This document shows, piece by piece, positions 1-6,977 of a DNA stretch of 64,000 nucleotides (positions are counted from its first letter, which is position 1; the number at the start of each line of letters is the position of its first letter). The notes beneath the pieces were generated by a model that ran no database searches, was not told the origin of the DNA, and was given only the letters and a program-made list of their open reading frames with translations. This DNA comes from Perlabentimonas sp041656735 (GTDB taxonomy: Bacteria > Bacteroidota > Bacteroidia > Bacteroidales > Tenuifilaceae), in NCBI GenBank assembly GCA_041656735.1, contig JBBACY010000010.1, positions 1 through 64,000 of the forward strand. Direction: 5' to 3'. The position numbers and the translations under genes were made by a program.

Positions 1-246
1 ATCAAGTTCTAAATGTAATGGCGAGGTAGCTCAGCTGGTTAGAGCGTCCCGATTGTAAATCGGGAAGGTCGGCGCTGAGGTTATCAAGTTCTAAATGTAA
101 TGGCGAGGTAGCTCAGCTGGTTAGAGCGTCCCGATTGTAAATCGGGAAGGTCGGCGCTGAGGTTATCAAGTTCTAAATGTAATGGCGAGGTAGCTCAGCT
201 GGTTAGAGCTTCCCGATTGTAAATCGGGAAGGTCGGCGCTGAGGTT
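1..246 (+). repeat. Three tandem 82-bp units carrying tRNA 5' parts
   Basis: Units begin at 1, 83 and 165 and are identical except at position 210 (G to T in the third). Each holds a 19-nt leader and then a tRNA-like sequence starting at 20, 102 and 184: the 5' acceptor strand GGCGAGG, a complete D arm, an anticodon arm (stem CCCGA/TCGGG, loop TTGTAAA, which would give a GUA tyrosine-type anticodon at 55-57, 137-139 and 219-221) and the start of the T arm (GGTCGGCG). The sequence then jumps to CTGAGGTT and the next unit, so the T arm and 3' acceptor strand are missing. None can fold as a full tRNA. The D arm and acceptor strand match the intact tRNA at 266-339, so the array was built from a relative of that gene. 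The array touches the window edge and may continue upstream. Confidence 0.9.
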
Positions 247-265
247 ATCAAGTTCTAAATGTAAT

Positions 266-339
266 GGCGAGGTAGCTCAGCTGGTTAGAGCGCGTGATTC
301 ATAATCACGAGGTCGGCGGTTCAAGCCCGCCTCTCGCTA
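266..339 (+). tRNA. tRNA with CAU anticodon (tRNA-Met or tRNA-Ile2)
   Basis: An intact 74-nt tRNA. The acceptor strand GGCGAGG pairs with TCTCGCT (332-338) with G-U pairs at both ends. The D arm is GCTC/GAGC, the anticodon stem is CGTGA/TCACG with loop TTCATAA (anticodon CAT at 300-302), and the T arm is GGCGG/CCGCC with loop TTCAAGC. The discriminator is A339 and CCA is not encoded. The anticodon stem lacks the three G-C pairs of initiator tRNA, so this is an elongator Met tRNA or a lysidine-modified Ile tRNA; sequence alone does not separate these. It forms the end of the fourth copy of the 82-bp repeat, whose leader occupies 247-265. Confidence 0.93.
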
Positions 340-343
340 CAAA

Positions 344-387
344 AGCAAAAACCACTTACAGAAATTACTTGTAAGTGGTTTTTTGCT
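344..387 (+). terminator. Terminator after the tRNA
   Basis: A long hairpin with arms CCACTTACA and TGTAAGTGG, flanked by an A-rich left side and a T-rich right side (GGTTTTTTGC), directly follows the tRNA. The 9-nt loop GAAATTACT is the exact reverse complement of the loop in the related terminator at 761-800. Confidence 0.85.
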
Positions 388-425
388 TTCTATTTAATTT
401 ATCACTCAACTTTTCATTTTAAGGT

Positions 426-677
426 ATGCCCTACTTTACATACATACTTGAAAGCCAAATGAATGGTCGTTACTACGTGGGCAGCTGCGAGGACGTGGCT
501 GTTAGGCTTAAGCGGCATAACGACGGCGCAACACCCTCAACAAAACCCTATAGACCCTGGTGCGTGGTGTGGGTAGAGCAGCACGACAGCAAAACAGATG
601 CGCTCAAACGGGAGCGCGAAATTAAGCGGATGAAAAGTCGGCAGTACATAGAACGACTTATAGCGGGTAATGGATAA
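426..677 (+). CDS. Small GIY-YIG nuclease-domain protein
   Basis: An 83-residue single-domain protein of the GIY-YIG family (UPF0213/YhbQ-like size). The GIY motif appears as TYI near residues 5-7 and YIG as YVG near 17-19, followed by the catalytic-type arginine in VRLKRH and the glutamate helix REREIKRMKS. Family members are metal-dependent DNA nucleases; some act in repair and some are free-standing homing endonucleases. It begins 86 bp after the intact tRNA and ends 19 bp before a 5'-truncated tRNA, so it lies between two related tRNA/terminator copies. That position resembles an insertion or duplication at a tRNA gene. Specific DNA target and role are unknown. Confidence 0.85.
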   Translation: MPYFTYILESQMNGRYYVGSCEDVAVRLKRHNDGATPSTKPYRPWCVVWVEQHDSKTDALKREREIKRMKSRQYIERLIAGNG

Positions 678-696
678 AGATAGATGTTGCGCATTG

Positions 697-755
697 GGTT
701 AGAGCGTCCCGATTTACAATCGGGAAGGTCGGCGGTTCAAGCCCGCCTCTCGCTA
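697..755 (+). pseudogene. 5'-truncated tRNA, UAC (Val-type) anticodon loop
   Basis: The sequence matches the 266-339 tRNA from GGTTAGAGCG in the D arm to the discriminator A755, but the acceptor 5' strand and the 5' half of the D arm are absent. The T arm and 3' acceptor strand are identical to the intact tRNA. The anticodon arm has stem CCCGA/TCGGG, as in the 82-bp repeats, with loop TTTACAA (anticodon TAC at 715-717). This loop is the reverse complement of the TTGTAAA loop in the repeats. The fragment is the 3' counterpart of the 5' fragments in the array. It is unlikely to be a working tRNA unless made up in trans. Confidence 0.82.
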
Positions 756-760
756 CAAAA

Positions 761-800
761 GCAAAAACCTCTTACAAGTAATTTCTGTAAGAGGATTTTT
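761..800. terminator. Second terminator copy, probably bidirectional
   Basis: Stem arms CCTCTTACA and TGTAAGAGG are followed by ATTTTT on the plus strand and by GGTTTTTGC on the minus strand. It can serve the tRNA fragment from the left and the convergent gene from the right. Relative to 344-387 the loop is inverted, and one stem pair has changed on both sides (A-T to T-A), preserving pairing. Confidence 0.78.
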
Positions 801-824
801 AAACTTTCCAACTTTCACTTACTA

Positions 825-1322
825 CTACATCACAAGATTAGCGAACGGCAACTTACCGTATTTATCAACAAACTCTTTTAGTAAGCTATATTCAAGCTCT
901 CTGGGGTCTTCCTCTGGTAGTTCTTTCCAGCAAAACAGTAGCTCGTTGGAGTTTTCGAGTTGCCAGATTAATCGACCGCCAAAATGACCAATATCTTCGC
1001 CCTGACCGAACTGAAAAAACTGACCTAGACGAGATTTTAGTGTTGCCGAGCTGCCCTCTTTTCCTGCTTTGCCTATGTAAAGCACCACAGTGTCGTTAAC
1101 CCAGTGGTCTGCTAATTCGGTAATGGGTAAATTGGGGTTTTTGCCCTTAAAATAGCCACCACTACCCTTTTCGAGAAACTGGGGAGGTGTATTAGAAGTA
1201 TAAAGCACCATATAAACACCTCTACTTGAAGGCATCAAAGTATGGTCGGATAAAAATTTTCGCATCCTGCCGAATCCACTAAATCCAGCTTCCTTAAGAC
1301 CCTCTATGCTGTTAAAATCCAT
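825..1322 (-). CDS. GIY-YIG-type nuclease-fold protein
   Basis: A 165-residue protein. I read GVYMVLY (residues 35-41) as the GIY strand and VVLYIGKAG (about 79-87) as the YIG strand. LKSRL then gives the conserved arginine, RELEYSLL the metal-binding glutamate, and LPFAN the terminal asparagine of the fold. The domain is longer than in the 426-677 protein, with an insertion around residues 42-78 and a segment HFGGRLIWQL, so the two are distant relatives, not duplicates. It is convergent with the tRNA-fragment/GIY-YIG unit and shares its terminator. Whether it belongs to the same element is inference. Confidence 0.7.
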   Translation of the reverse strand: MDFNSIEGLKEAGFSGFGRMRKFLSDHTLMPSSRGVYMVLYTSNTPPQFLEKGSGGYFKGKNPNLPITELADHWVNDTVVLYIGKAGKEGSSATLKSRLGQFFQFGQGEDIGHFGGRLIWQLENSNELLFCWKELPEEDPRELEYSLLKEFVDKYGKLPFANLVM

Positions 1323-1662
1323 ATTATTTGTTTGTGTTAATGAAAAGTTGAATCTAATTTTGGTTTTTATAAACTAGAAAACACCCTCGAATTAGAGCGT
1401 TTTTAGTTACAACTCATAGGTCAAAGTTAGCGTTTTTGAATTTAGTTATAACAAAATGGGAATTGTACGTTGGCGTAGAGTAAACCCAAAGCGTTAATCG
1501 TTTGGTTATAAGAACACCATAAATATACAAAGTTTATTTTAGTCAATAAAAATATTCTCTACAATATATGAATTAACATCACTGCTGTCCCACGAGTTCT
1601 CTCGTGCGGCGTTTATGCAAAAAAATGTTCCACTTAAAATTCGGTTTTCACACAACAGGAAT
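1323..1662. other. Intergenic region without a gene
   Basis: No convincing ORF or RNA gene seen. It holds three imperfect repeats beginning AGCGTT and ending in an AGTTAYAAC- or GGTTATAAG-like sequence (about 1396-1412, 1429-1452 and 1490-1511) and a short perfect hairpin CACGAG-TTCT-CTCGTG at 1591-1606. The rest is AT-rich. Confidence 0.5.
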
Positions 1663-1696
1663 TTTGTGGTAGCATAAAAAACCTTTACTATATTTG
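1663..1696 (+). promoter_or_regulatory. Bacteroidota-type promoter of the addB-like gene
   Basis: TTTG at 1663-1666 and TATATTTG at 1689-1696, spaced 22 bp, match the phylum's -33 TTTG / -7 TAnnTTTG pattern. The predicted start is near 1702, giving a leader of about 28 nt. Confidence 0.6.
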
Positions 1697-1730
1697 TAGG
1701 TATTGACAGCAATAACCTAACAACTTCCGT

Positions 1731-4622
1731 ATGTCTCCCTTTTTGCAGATGGTTGCCAACGACTTAATTACACGATACGGCAACGATATATCAAATGTAA
1801 CGCTTGTGTTTCCTAGTCGTAGGGCTGGATTATTCTTTAATACGCACCTAGCTAAACTAATAAAGAGCCCCATTTGGTCGCCTACCGTTAGCACAATAAA
1901 CGAGCTAATGCAGCAAGTTGCCAACCTAACCGTAGACGACAGAATTAAGTTAGTAAGCAAGTTATACCATATATACAACAAGGCAAAAGGTGGAAACGAA
2001 CCCTTTGAAACGTTTTACTTTTGGGGCGAGGTTATGCTATCGGATTTCGACCAAATTGACAAATATTTAGTTGACCCCAAGCAGATTTTTACTAATATAA
2101 AGGATATAAAAGATATTGAGGAGCAGTTTGGCGGCTTAACTCCCGAGCAAACCGAAGCGCTTCGCGACTATTTAGGCGTAATGCACGAGGGGCAAGTATC
2201 GGAACTGCGCGAGAGCTACCTTAGCGTTTGGGGAATGCTAATGGATATTTACCAAGAATTTAAGGCACAGCTTAATTCCGAAAACATTGCATACGAGGGT
2301 ATGGTTTACCGTAAGGCTGCTGAAATACTCGCCGATGAAAACTCACTACCAAACCTACCAAAACCAATTGTCTTTATTGGGTTTAACGCGCTAAACGAGT
2401 GCGAGAAAGCGCTGTTTCGTCGTTGTAAACGCGATGGTAGTGCACTGTTTTACTGGGATTACAATCCAACTTTTGTTGATAATCCTCGTCACGAAGCGGG
2501 ACTATTCATCCGCGAAAACCTTGTAACTTTTCCCAACGCTCTGCCACGTGAACTATTTGAAATTTCAAAGGGCGATGTAAAAACCGTAAAAATGGTAGCT
2601 GCCCCATCCTCTGTTGCCCAAGCCAAACTGGTTCCTAAAATACTAAACGAGATGGCTATTACGGGAGCTCAAATGGATGTGTCAACAGCAATTATCTTCC
2701 CAAAAGAAAATATACTACTACCCACGTTACAAGCAATTCCACCCGAAATTGAGTCGTTAAATATTACAATGGGCTACCCCATAAAAGAGACCCCCGCATT
2801 TAACCTTGCCGAGTTTTTAGTAAGACTTCAAATTAACGCACATCGCAATAGCGAAGGGGTGCTCCGTTTTTACCATCGTGATGTGCTTGCACTGCTTAAC
2901 CACCCATACATAAGACTTTGCGACCCTGAGAATTCAGCTAGCACCGTATCGGCAATTAAACAGAGAAACAGAATTTACCCCAATGAGGGCGAGCTTGGAA
3001 AATCGGAGCTGTTTAAAACAATATTTACTGCGCATCAGCCTAACAGCAGCTTAACCGAATACCTGCTAAACATTTGTCAGAGTATTGCCAAAACGCTGGC
3101 AAACAAGCTTGAGGATACTGAAAACCAAAAACAAAGGATGGATTTGGAGTTTCTGTATACGTTACATAAAAGTTTAACACGCTTGGGAAGCGTTGTAGCC
3201 GATTTTAGTTTTGAGGTTACTCCTAAAGTTTATATCCAGCTACTTCGTAAGGTTTTTGCTCAAGAACGGGTATCGTTTACTGGCGAGCCACTTGAGGGGC
3301 TTCAGATAATGGGTTTTTTGGAAACCCGAACCCTCGATTTTGAGAATATCATTATTATGTCGTTCAACGATGATGTGCTGCCAGGGCGTAACCATCCTGT
3401 ATCTTTTATAACGCCCTCGTTGCGAGTTGCGTTTGGTTTACCCGACTTTAAGCATCACGATGCCGTTTACGCATACTACTTTTACCGCCTGCTAACTAGG
3501 GCGAAAAATATTTACCTCGTGTATAGCAGTCGTGCCGAGGGCTTATCCAGCGGAGAAAAGAGCCGCTATGGCCTTCAGCTTGAAATGGAGCAAATGGTGG
3601 GGCAAACCAAAACAATAAGTGTTGGCTACAACCTATCGCTAACCCCACCCCTACCCATTACCGTTGAAAAAACAACCGATGTTATTAGCAGTCTTCTTAA
3701 AAGATTAACCCGAAAAGATGACAACGTAACCCTGTCGCCAAGCGGGCTAACCAGCTACCTTTCGTGTACCCTACGGTTTTACTTTAGGTATGCTGTGGGC
3801 ATTAACGAGGACGATGAAATAACCGAAGAGGTTGGTGCTCTGGAATTTGGGCAAATTATTCACAATACAATGGAAGAACTGTACAGGGAGTTTGCTGGAA
3901 AAATGGTTAGTGCCGAGATGGTAAAATCCATTGCAAGTAAACCTAATAATATTGAGGACACCCTTGACCAAGTTTTTCGCGAAATATTTTTAAAAGATGA
4001 GAAAGCAAAAACCGAGAATCTGTCTGGCAGAAACTTACTGGCTCGCAATGCGTTGCTTTACACCATTCGCAAAATGTTGCAGGTTGATGAAAACAGAGCC
4101 CCTTTCAAGTTAATTAGCCACGAGCAAGAGGTATACATTAACCTAAAACTTGAAGATTCTTCCACGGTAAGCGAGGTTAAACTAGGAGGATTTATTGACC
4201 GAATTGAGCAAATTGAGGGTACTATTTGGAGCATCGATTACAAAACGGGTAGACATCAGGGTAAAGGCAAATTCAGTGAGGTTGCTGAGCTATTTAACCC
4301 TAGTATGGTTGATAAACGCAAGGAGGTTTTTCAAACCTTTTGCTATAGCCTTGCGCTGGGTGAAATTTACCTCAATACTCCCATAAAGCCAGCCCTTTGG
4401 TTTGTTAAAGCCACCAAAACGGCCGACGACTTTTCCATAAACCAAACCCAAAACCGCAAGTATATTCCTGTTAATGATTTCAACATTTTCAAGGAGGAGT
4501 TTCTGCAAGGGTTAACTAGCCTAATTACAGAAATTTTTGACATATCAATCCCGTTTACCCAAACTTGCGATACCGATAAATGCAGAACCTGCCCATATAA
4601 AGCAATATGTGCAAGAGAGTAA
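1731..4622 (+). CDS. addB: PD-(D/E)XK nuclease, AddB-like
   Basis: A 963-residue protein with the layout of AddB/RexB, the inactivated-helicase plus nuclease subunit of double-strand-break resection. The N-terminal part carries a degenerate nucleotide-binding region (VTLVFPSRRAGLFF near residues 23-36). The C-terminal nuclease shows GGFID (D823) and IDYKTG (D836, K838). Cys679, in YLSCTLRFYFRY, and the C-terminal group C946, C951, C954 and C960 fit the iron-sulfur staple of AddB-type nucleases. The partner AddA is not adjacent; the next gene is on the other strand. Family is clear; the exact name rests on general similarity. Confidence 0.85.
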   Translation: MSPFLQMVANDLITRYGNDISNVTLVFPSRRAGLFFNTHLAKLIKSPIWSPTVSTINELMQQVANLTVDDRIKLVSKLYHIYNKAKGGNEPFETFYFWGEVMLSDFDQIDKYLVDPKQIFTNIKDIKDIEEQFGGLTPEQTEALRDYLGVMHEGQVSELRESYLSVWGMLMDIYQEFKAQLNSENIAYEGMVYRKAAEILADENSLPNLPKPIVFIGFNALNECEKALFRRCKRDGSALFYWDYNPTFVDNPRHEAGLFIRENLVTFPNALPRELFEISKGDVKTVKMVAAPSSVAQAKLVPKILNEMAITGAQMDVSTAIIFPKENILLPTLQAIPPEIESLNITMGYPIKETPAFNLAEFLVRLQINAHRNSEGVLRFYHRDVLALLNHPYIRLCDPENSASTVSAIKQRNRIYPNEGELGKSELFKTIFTAHQPNSSLTEYLLNICQSIAKTLANKLEDTENQKQRMDLEFLYTLHKSLTRLGSVVADFSFEVTPKVYIQLLRKVFAQERVSFTGEPLEGLQIMGFLETRTLDFENIIIMSFNDDVLPGRNHPVSFITPSLRVAFGLPDFKHHDAVYAYYFYRLLTRAKNIYLVYSSRAEGLSSGEKSRYGLQLEMEQMVGQTKTISVGYNLSLTPPLPITVEKTTDVISSLLKRLTRKDDNVTLSPSGLTSYLSCTLRFYFRYAVGINEDDEITEEVGALEFGQIIHNTMEELYREFAGKMVSAEMVKSIASKPNNIEDTLDQVFREIFLKDEKAKTENLSGRNLLARNALLYTIRKMLQVDENRAPFKLISHEQEVYINLKLEDSSTVSEVKLGGFIDRIEQIEGTIWSIDYKTGRHQGKGKFSEVAELFNPSMVDKRKEVFQTFCYSLALGEIYLNTPIKPALWFVKATKTADDFSINQTQNRKYIPVNDFNIFKEEFLQGLTSLITEIFDISIPFTQTCDTDKCRTCPYKAICARE

Positions 4623-4743
4623 CTGTTTAAAGCACAGGAAGAGAATCTAAAAAATTTCAAATAAATCGATTTAGATGAGTAAAAGCAAACTGGCTATCTC
4701 TAATCAAATTAAAATATTGTTAGTTTAGGCCTAAATTCGGTAT

Positions 4744-5400
4744 TCAGACAGGAATTAGGTAGGCTGATATGATATGACAAATCAAACCGAACAGCACGAA
4801 CACATGGAATATAGCGTGTATAAACTCATGTTTGGCTAAAGCATAGAAGAACGAACCTGCAATATAAAATACACCACCAGCTATCACCCAATACAAAACA
4901 GAAAGGCAATCTTTTGCCAAACAAACATCAATCAGGGGTTTAATGGCAATGAGGACACACATACCCATAAGGACATATGAGGCCGTTTTGAGGTTATTAT
5001 TAGCCTTGAGTTTGCCAAAATTTAGTCCTATACCAATTATGGCAAAAAGCCAGATAAAGACAAAAAGCCCATAACCCCATAGACCTTCATTTCGTAACAA
5101 TATTAATGTAAGAGGTGAATAGCTTGCCGCAATAAGCACATAGATATTTCCGTGGTCAAAATGACGCAAAATAGATTTTAATTTTGGTTTCTGTACGTAA
5201 TGATATATAGTGGAAGATAGCATGCAGGCTAGCATACCAAATCCATAAATTGAATAAGCCAAAACCGCCCACCCATTATTTGCCGCAATAGATTTATGCA
5301 GCAATACAACAGTAGCCGAAGCCGCAATTAATACTCCAATAGCATGGGTTAAGTAATTAGCCTTTTCTTCACGTATGCTATAAATTTTTAACTCCTGCAT
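4744..5400 (-). CDS. trhA: Hemolysin III / PAQR family membrane protein
   Basis: A roughly 218-residue protein of seven hydrophobic segments. PAQR/hemolysin III hallmarks are EKANYLTHAIG at the N-terminus, SSTIYHY after TM2, LRHFDHGNIYVLIAASYSP, and C-terminal HEFIHAIFHVFVLFGLICH, giving the metal-binding His set. Bacterial members (TrhA/YqfA) are linked to membrane homeostasis; haemolytic activity is not implied. I prefer the start at 5400 (MQELKIYSIREEK), which matches the usual N-terminus, over an upstream ATG at 5427 that would add nine residues. Confidence 0.88.
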   Translation of the reverse strand: MQELKIYSIREEKANYLTHAIGVLIAASATVVLLHKSIAANNGWAVLAYSIYGFGMLACMLSSTIYHYVQKPKLKSILRHFDHGNIYVLIAASYSPLTLILLRNEGLWGYGLFVFIWLFAIIGIGLNFGKLKANNNLKTASYVLMGMCVLIAIKPLIDVCLAKDCLSVLYWVIAGGVFYIAGSFFYALAKHEFIHAIFHVFVLFGLICHIISAYLIPV

Positions 5401-5564
5401 AATTTGACTTAAAAAATATATTGGCAAAAATATGATTTATTTGAAAACCAGGGGTGCTTTTTGCCTGCACCCAAATAACCTGCAGCGACATATTTTTTTC
5501 GTTCCGATACGAGTTTTATCGCAGTTTAAACAAAAGTCTAACATAATTTTTTTTACGCAAAAAC

Positions 5565-6812
5565 CTATTCATACCTCAAAGCCTCAATTGGGTCAAGTTT
5601 TGAGGCTTTAACAGCTGGCAAATATCCTGAAACTACGCCAACCACAAAACAAAGAATTACCCCAGTGGCAATCCAAAACCAAGGAATAATAAAAGCGCTG
5701 TGTGAGGCTAACGAAATAATGTTGCCAACTAAAATACCTAAAACAATACCCAAAGCACCACCCATTTGGCAAATAACAATAGCTTCGAATAGGAATTGTT
5801 GCTTTATGGCCGATGATTTTGCCCCAATAGCCTTTCGGGTGCCAATTTCACGGGTTCGTTCGGATACCGCAACAAGCATAATATTTACAAGACCCACTGC
5901 CGCACCAATTAAGGTAATTATACCTATAAGGGTGGCTGCAATGGTAACAAACTTTATATTGTCGAGAAGCATTTTAGCTAGCGAATCGCTTTTTTCTATG
6001 TTAAAGTCCGATTCATCGCGAGCATTCAAATTCCTAATAATTCGGAAAACACCTTCGGCCTCAGAAACAGCGTATTCGAGATGAAGAGAGTTGTGAGGCT
6101 TAATATTAATGGTGTAGTCCATATTTGGTCTAGAGAAATACGTTGCCACATTCTGAACAGGAAGTAAAATTGACTGGTCCGGACCGCCACCAAAGGCATC
6201 GCCTTTCGATTTTATAACGCCAATAACTCTATATTTTCCGCTACCCACACTAATAAGCTTATCCAAAGGGTCCTCGTTTTTCTCAAAAAGCTGACTTACA
6301 ACATTCTTACCAATAACCGCTACAGGCCATCCGTTCTCATCCTCGTAGGCCGAGAAGGTTCGACCTTTCTCAATATCCAACCCTGCAGTTTCAAAATACC
6401 CCATACTAACCCCACTAACCGAAACATTTGGATTCGTTTTCTTTGATAAGTACTTTGCGGTTGCTCCGCCACTAGCCCTAATTGAGAGCGAAACGGTAGC
6501 AGGAAAATTGAATTGTTCAATAAAATCTTTCGCCTGCCTATAGTTAATATGCTGATGATTAAGTGTTCTATGTCTTTTATTACCTATCTGAACATTCATT
6601 CCACGACTCCCGATGCTAAAGGTGTTAGCACCCATCATAGTAAATTCATCATTTATACTCATTTTAATTGAGTCGATGGCCGTTAGTATTCCAACAAGCG
6701 CCATAATTCCTAAAGCAATAATAAGAATAGTAAGTATTGAACGAAGTCTGTTTGACCGAACTGCAGCAAACGCTACCTTGAGGTTTTCAATAAATAGAGA
6801 AAATGTTTTCAT
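5565..6812 (-). CDS. MacB/FtsX-family ABC transporter permease
   Basis: A roughly 415-residue permease of the four-TM MacB type. TM1 lies in LRSILTILIIALGIMALVGI near the N-terminus, then a large periplasmic domain with IGSRGMNVQIG and VIGKNVVSQLF, then three C-terminal helices beginning FVTIAATLIGIITLIGAAVG. The conserved MLVAVSERTREIGTRKAIGA coupling helix follows the second TM. Such permeases pair with an ATPase to drive export or mechanotransmission, but no ATPase gene is beside it here. The start MKTFSLFIENLK at 6812 fits the family; an upstream ATG at 6872 would add 20 residues unlike the family. Confidence 0.87.
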   Translation of the reverse strand: MKTFSLFIENLKVAFAAVRSNRLRSILTILIIALGIMALVGILTAIDSIKMSINDEFTMMGANTFSIGSRGMNVQIGNKRHRTLNHQHINYRQAKDFIEQFNFPATVSLSIRASGGATAKYLSKKTNPNVSVSGVSMGYFETAGLDIEKGRTFSAYEDENGWPVAVIGKNVVSQLFEKNEDPLDKLISVGSGKYRVIGVIKSKGDAFGGGPDQSILLPVQNVATYFSRPNMDYTINIKPHNSLHLEYAVSEAEGVFRIIRNLNARDESDFNIEKSDSLAKMLLDNIKFVTIAATLIGIITLIGAAVGLVNIMLVAVSERTREIGTRKAIGAKSSAIKQQFLFEAIVICQMGGALGIVLGILVGNIISLASHSAFIIPWFWIATGVILCFVVGVVSGYLPAVKASKLDPIEALRYE

Positions 6813-6958
6813 TAAATGGGGTATTATAAAAGTATGACCAAAGATACTATAAATTTTAAAGCTGTATTGCACTTCAAACTGTTAAGAGATATGAAAACTA
6901 TTGGTAAAGTTTAACCAATACAACAAGTCAAACCCCTATTTTAGCAGTCAAAATAGTT

Positions 6959-6966
6959 TAACTTTG
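6959..6966 (+). promoter_or_regulatory. -7 box TAACTTTG before the acyl-CoA reductase
   Basis: An exact match to TAnnTTTG that ends only 11 nt before the ATG, predicting an almost leaderless mRNA. I see no good -33 element. Confidence 0.45.
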
Positions 6967-6977
6967 TATCAAAAAGA

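Noticed and set aside
1..339. Array as a CRISPR
   Set aside because: Units are contiguous with no variable spacers, the period is 82 bp, and the content is clearly tRNA-derived.
662..755. Full-length tRNA starting at AGCGGGT (662-668) inside the end of the GIY-YIG gene
   Set aside because: AGCGGGT pairs partly with the acceptor TCTCGCT, but the distance to the anticodon arm is about 15 nt too long and no D stem forms. Probably chance.
684..881. 65-codon plus-strand ORF over the tRNA fragment and terminator
   Set aside because: It only reads through tRNA and hairpin sequence and has no protein-like features.
1396..1511. Three imperfect repeats as a regulatory array
   Set aside because: Similarity is loose and spacing irregular (33 and 61 bp); AT-rich DNA can give this by chance.
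4661..4672. AAATCGATTT after the addB-like gene as a LacI operator
   Set aside because: It lies in a 3' region between convergent genes with no promoter and lacks the flanking G/C of the candidate operators.
5665..6084. 139-codon ORF opposite the MacB-like gene
   Set aside because: Antisense shadow of a well-supported permease, with low-complexity Ile/Pro-rich translation.
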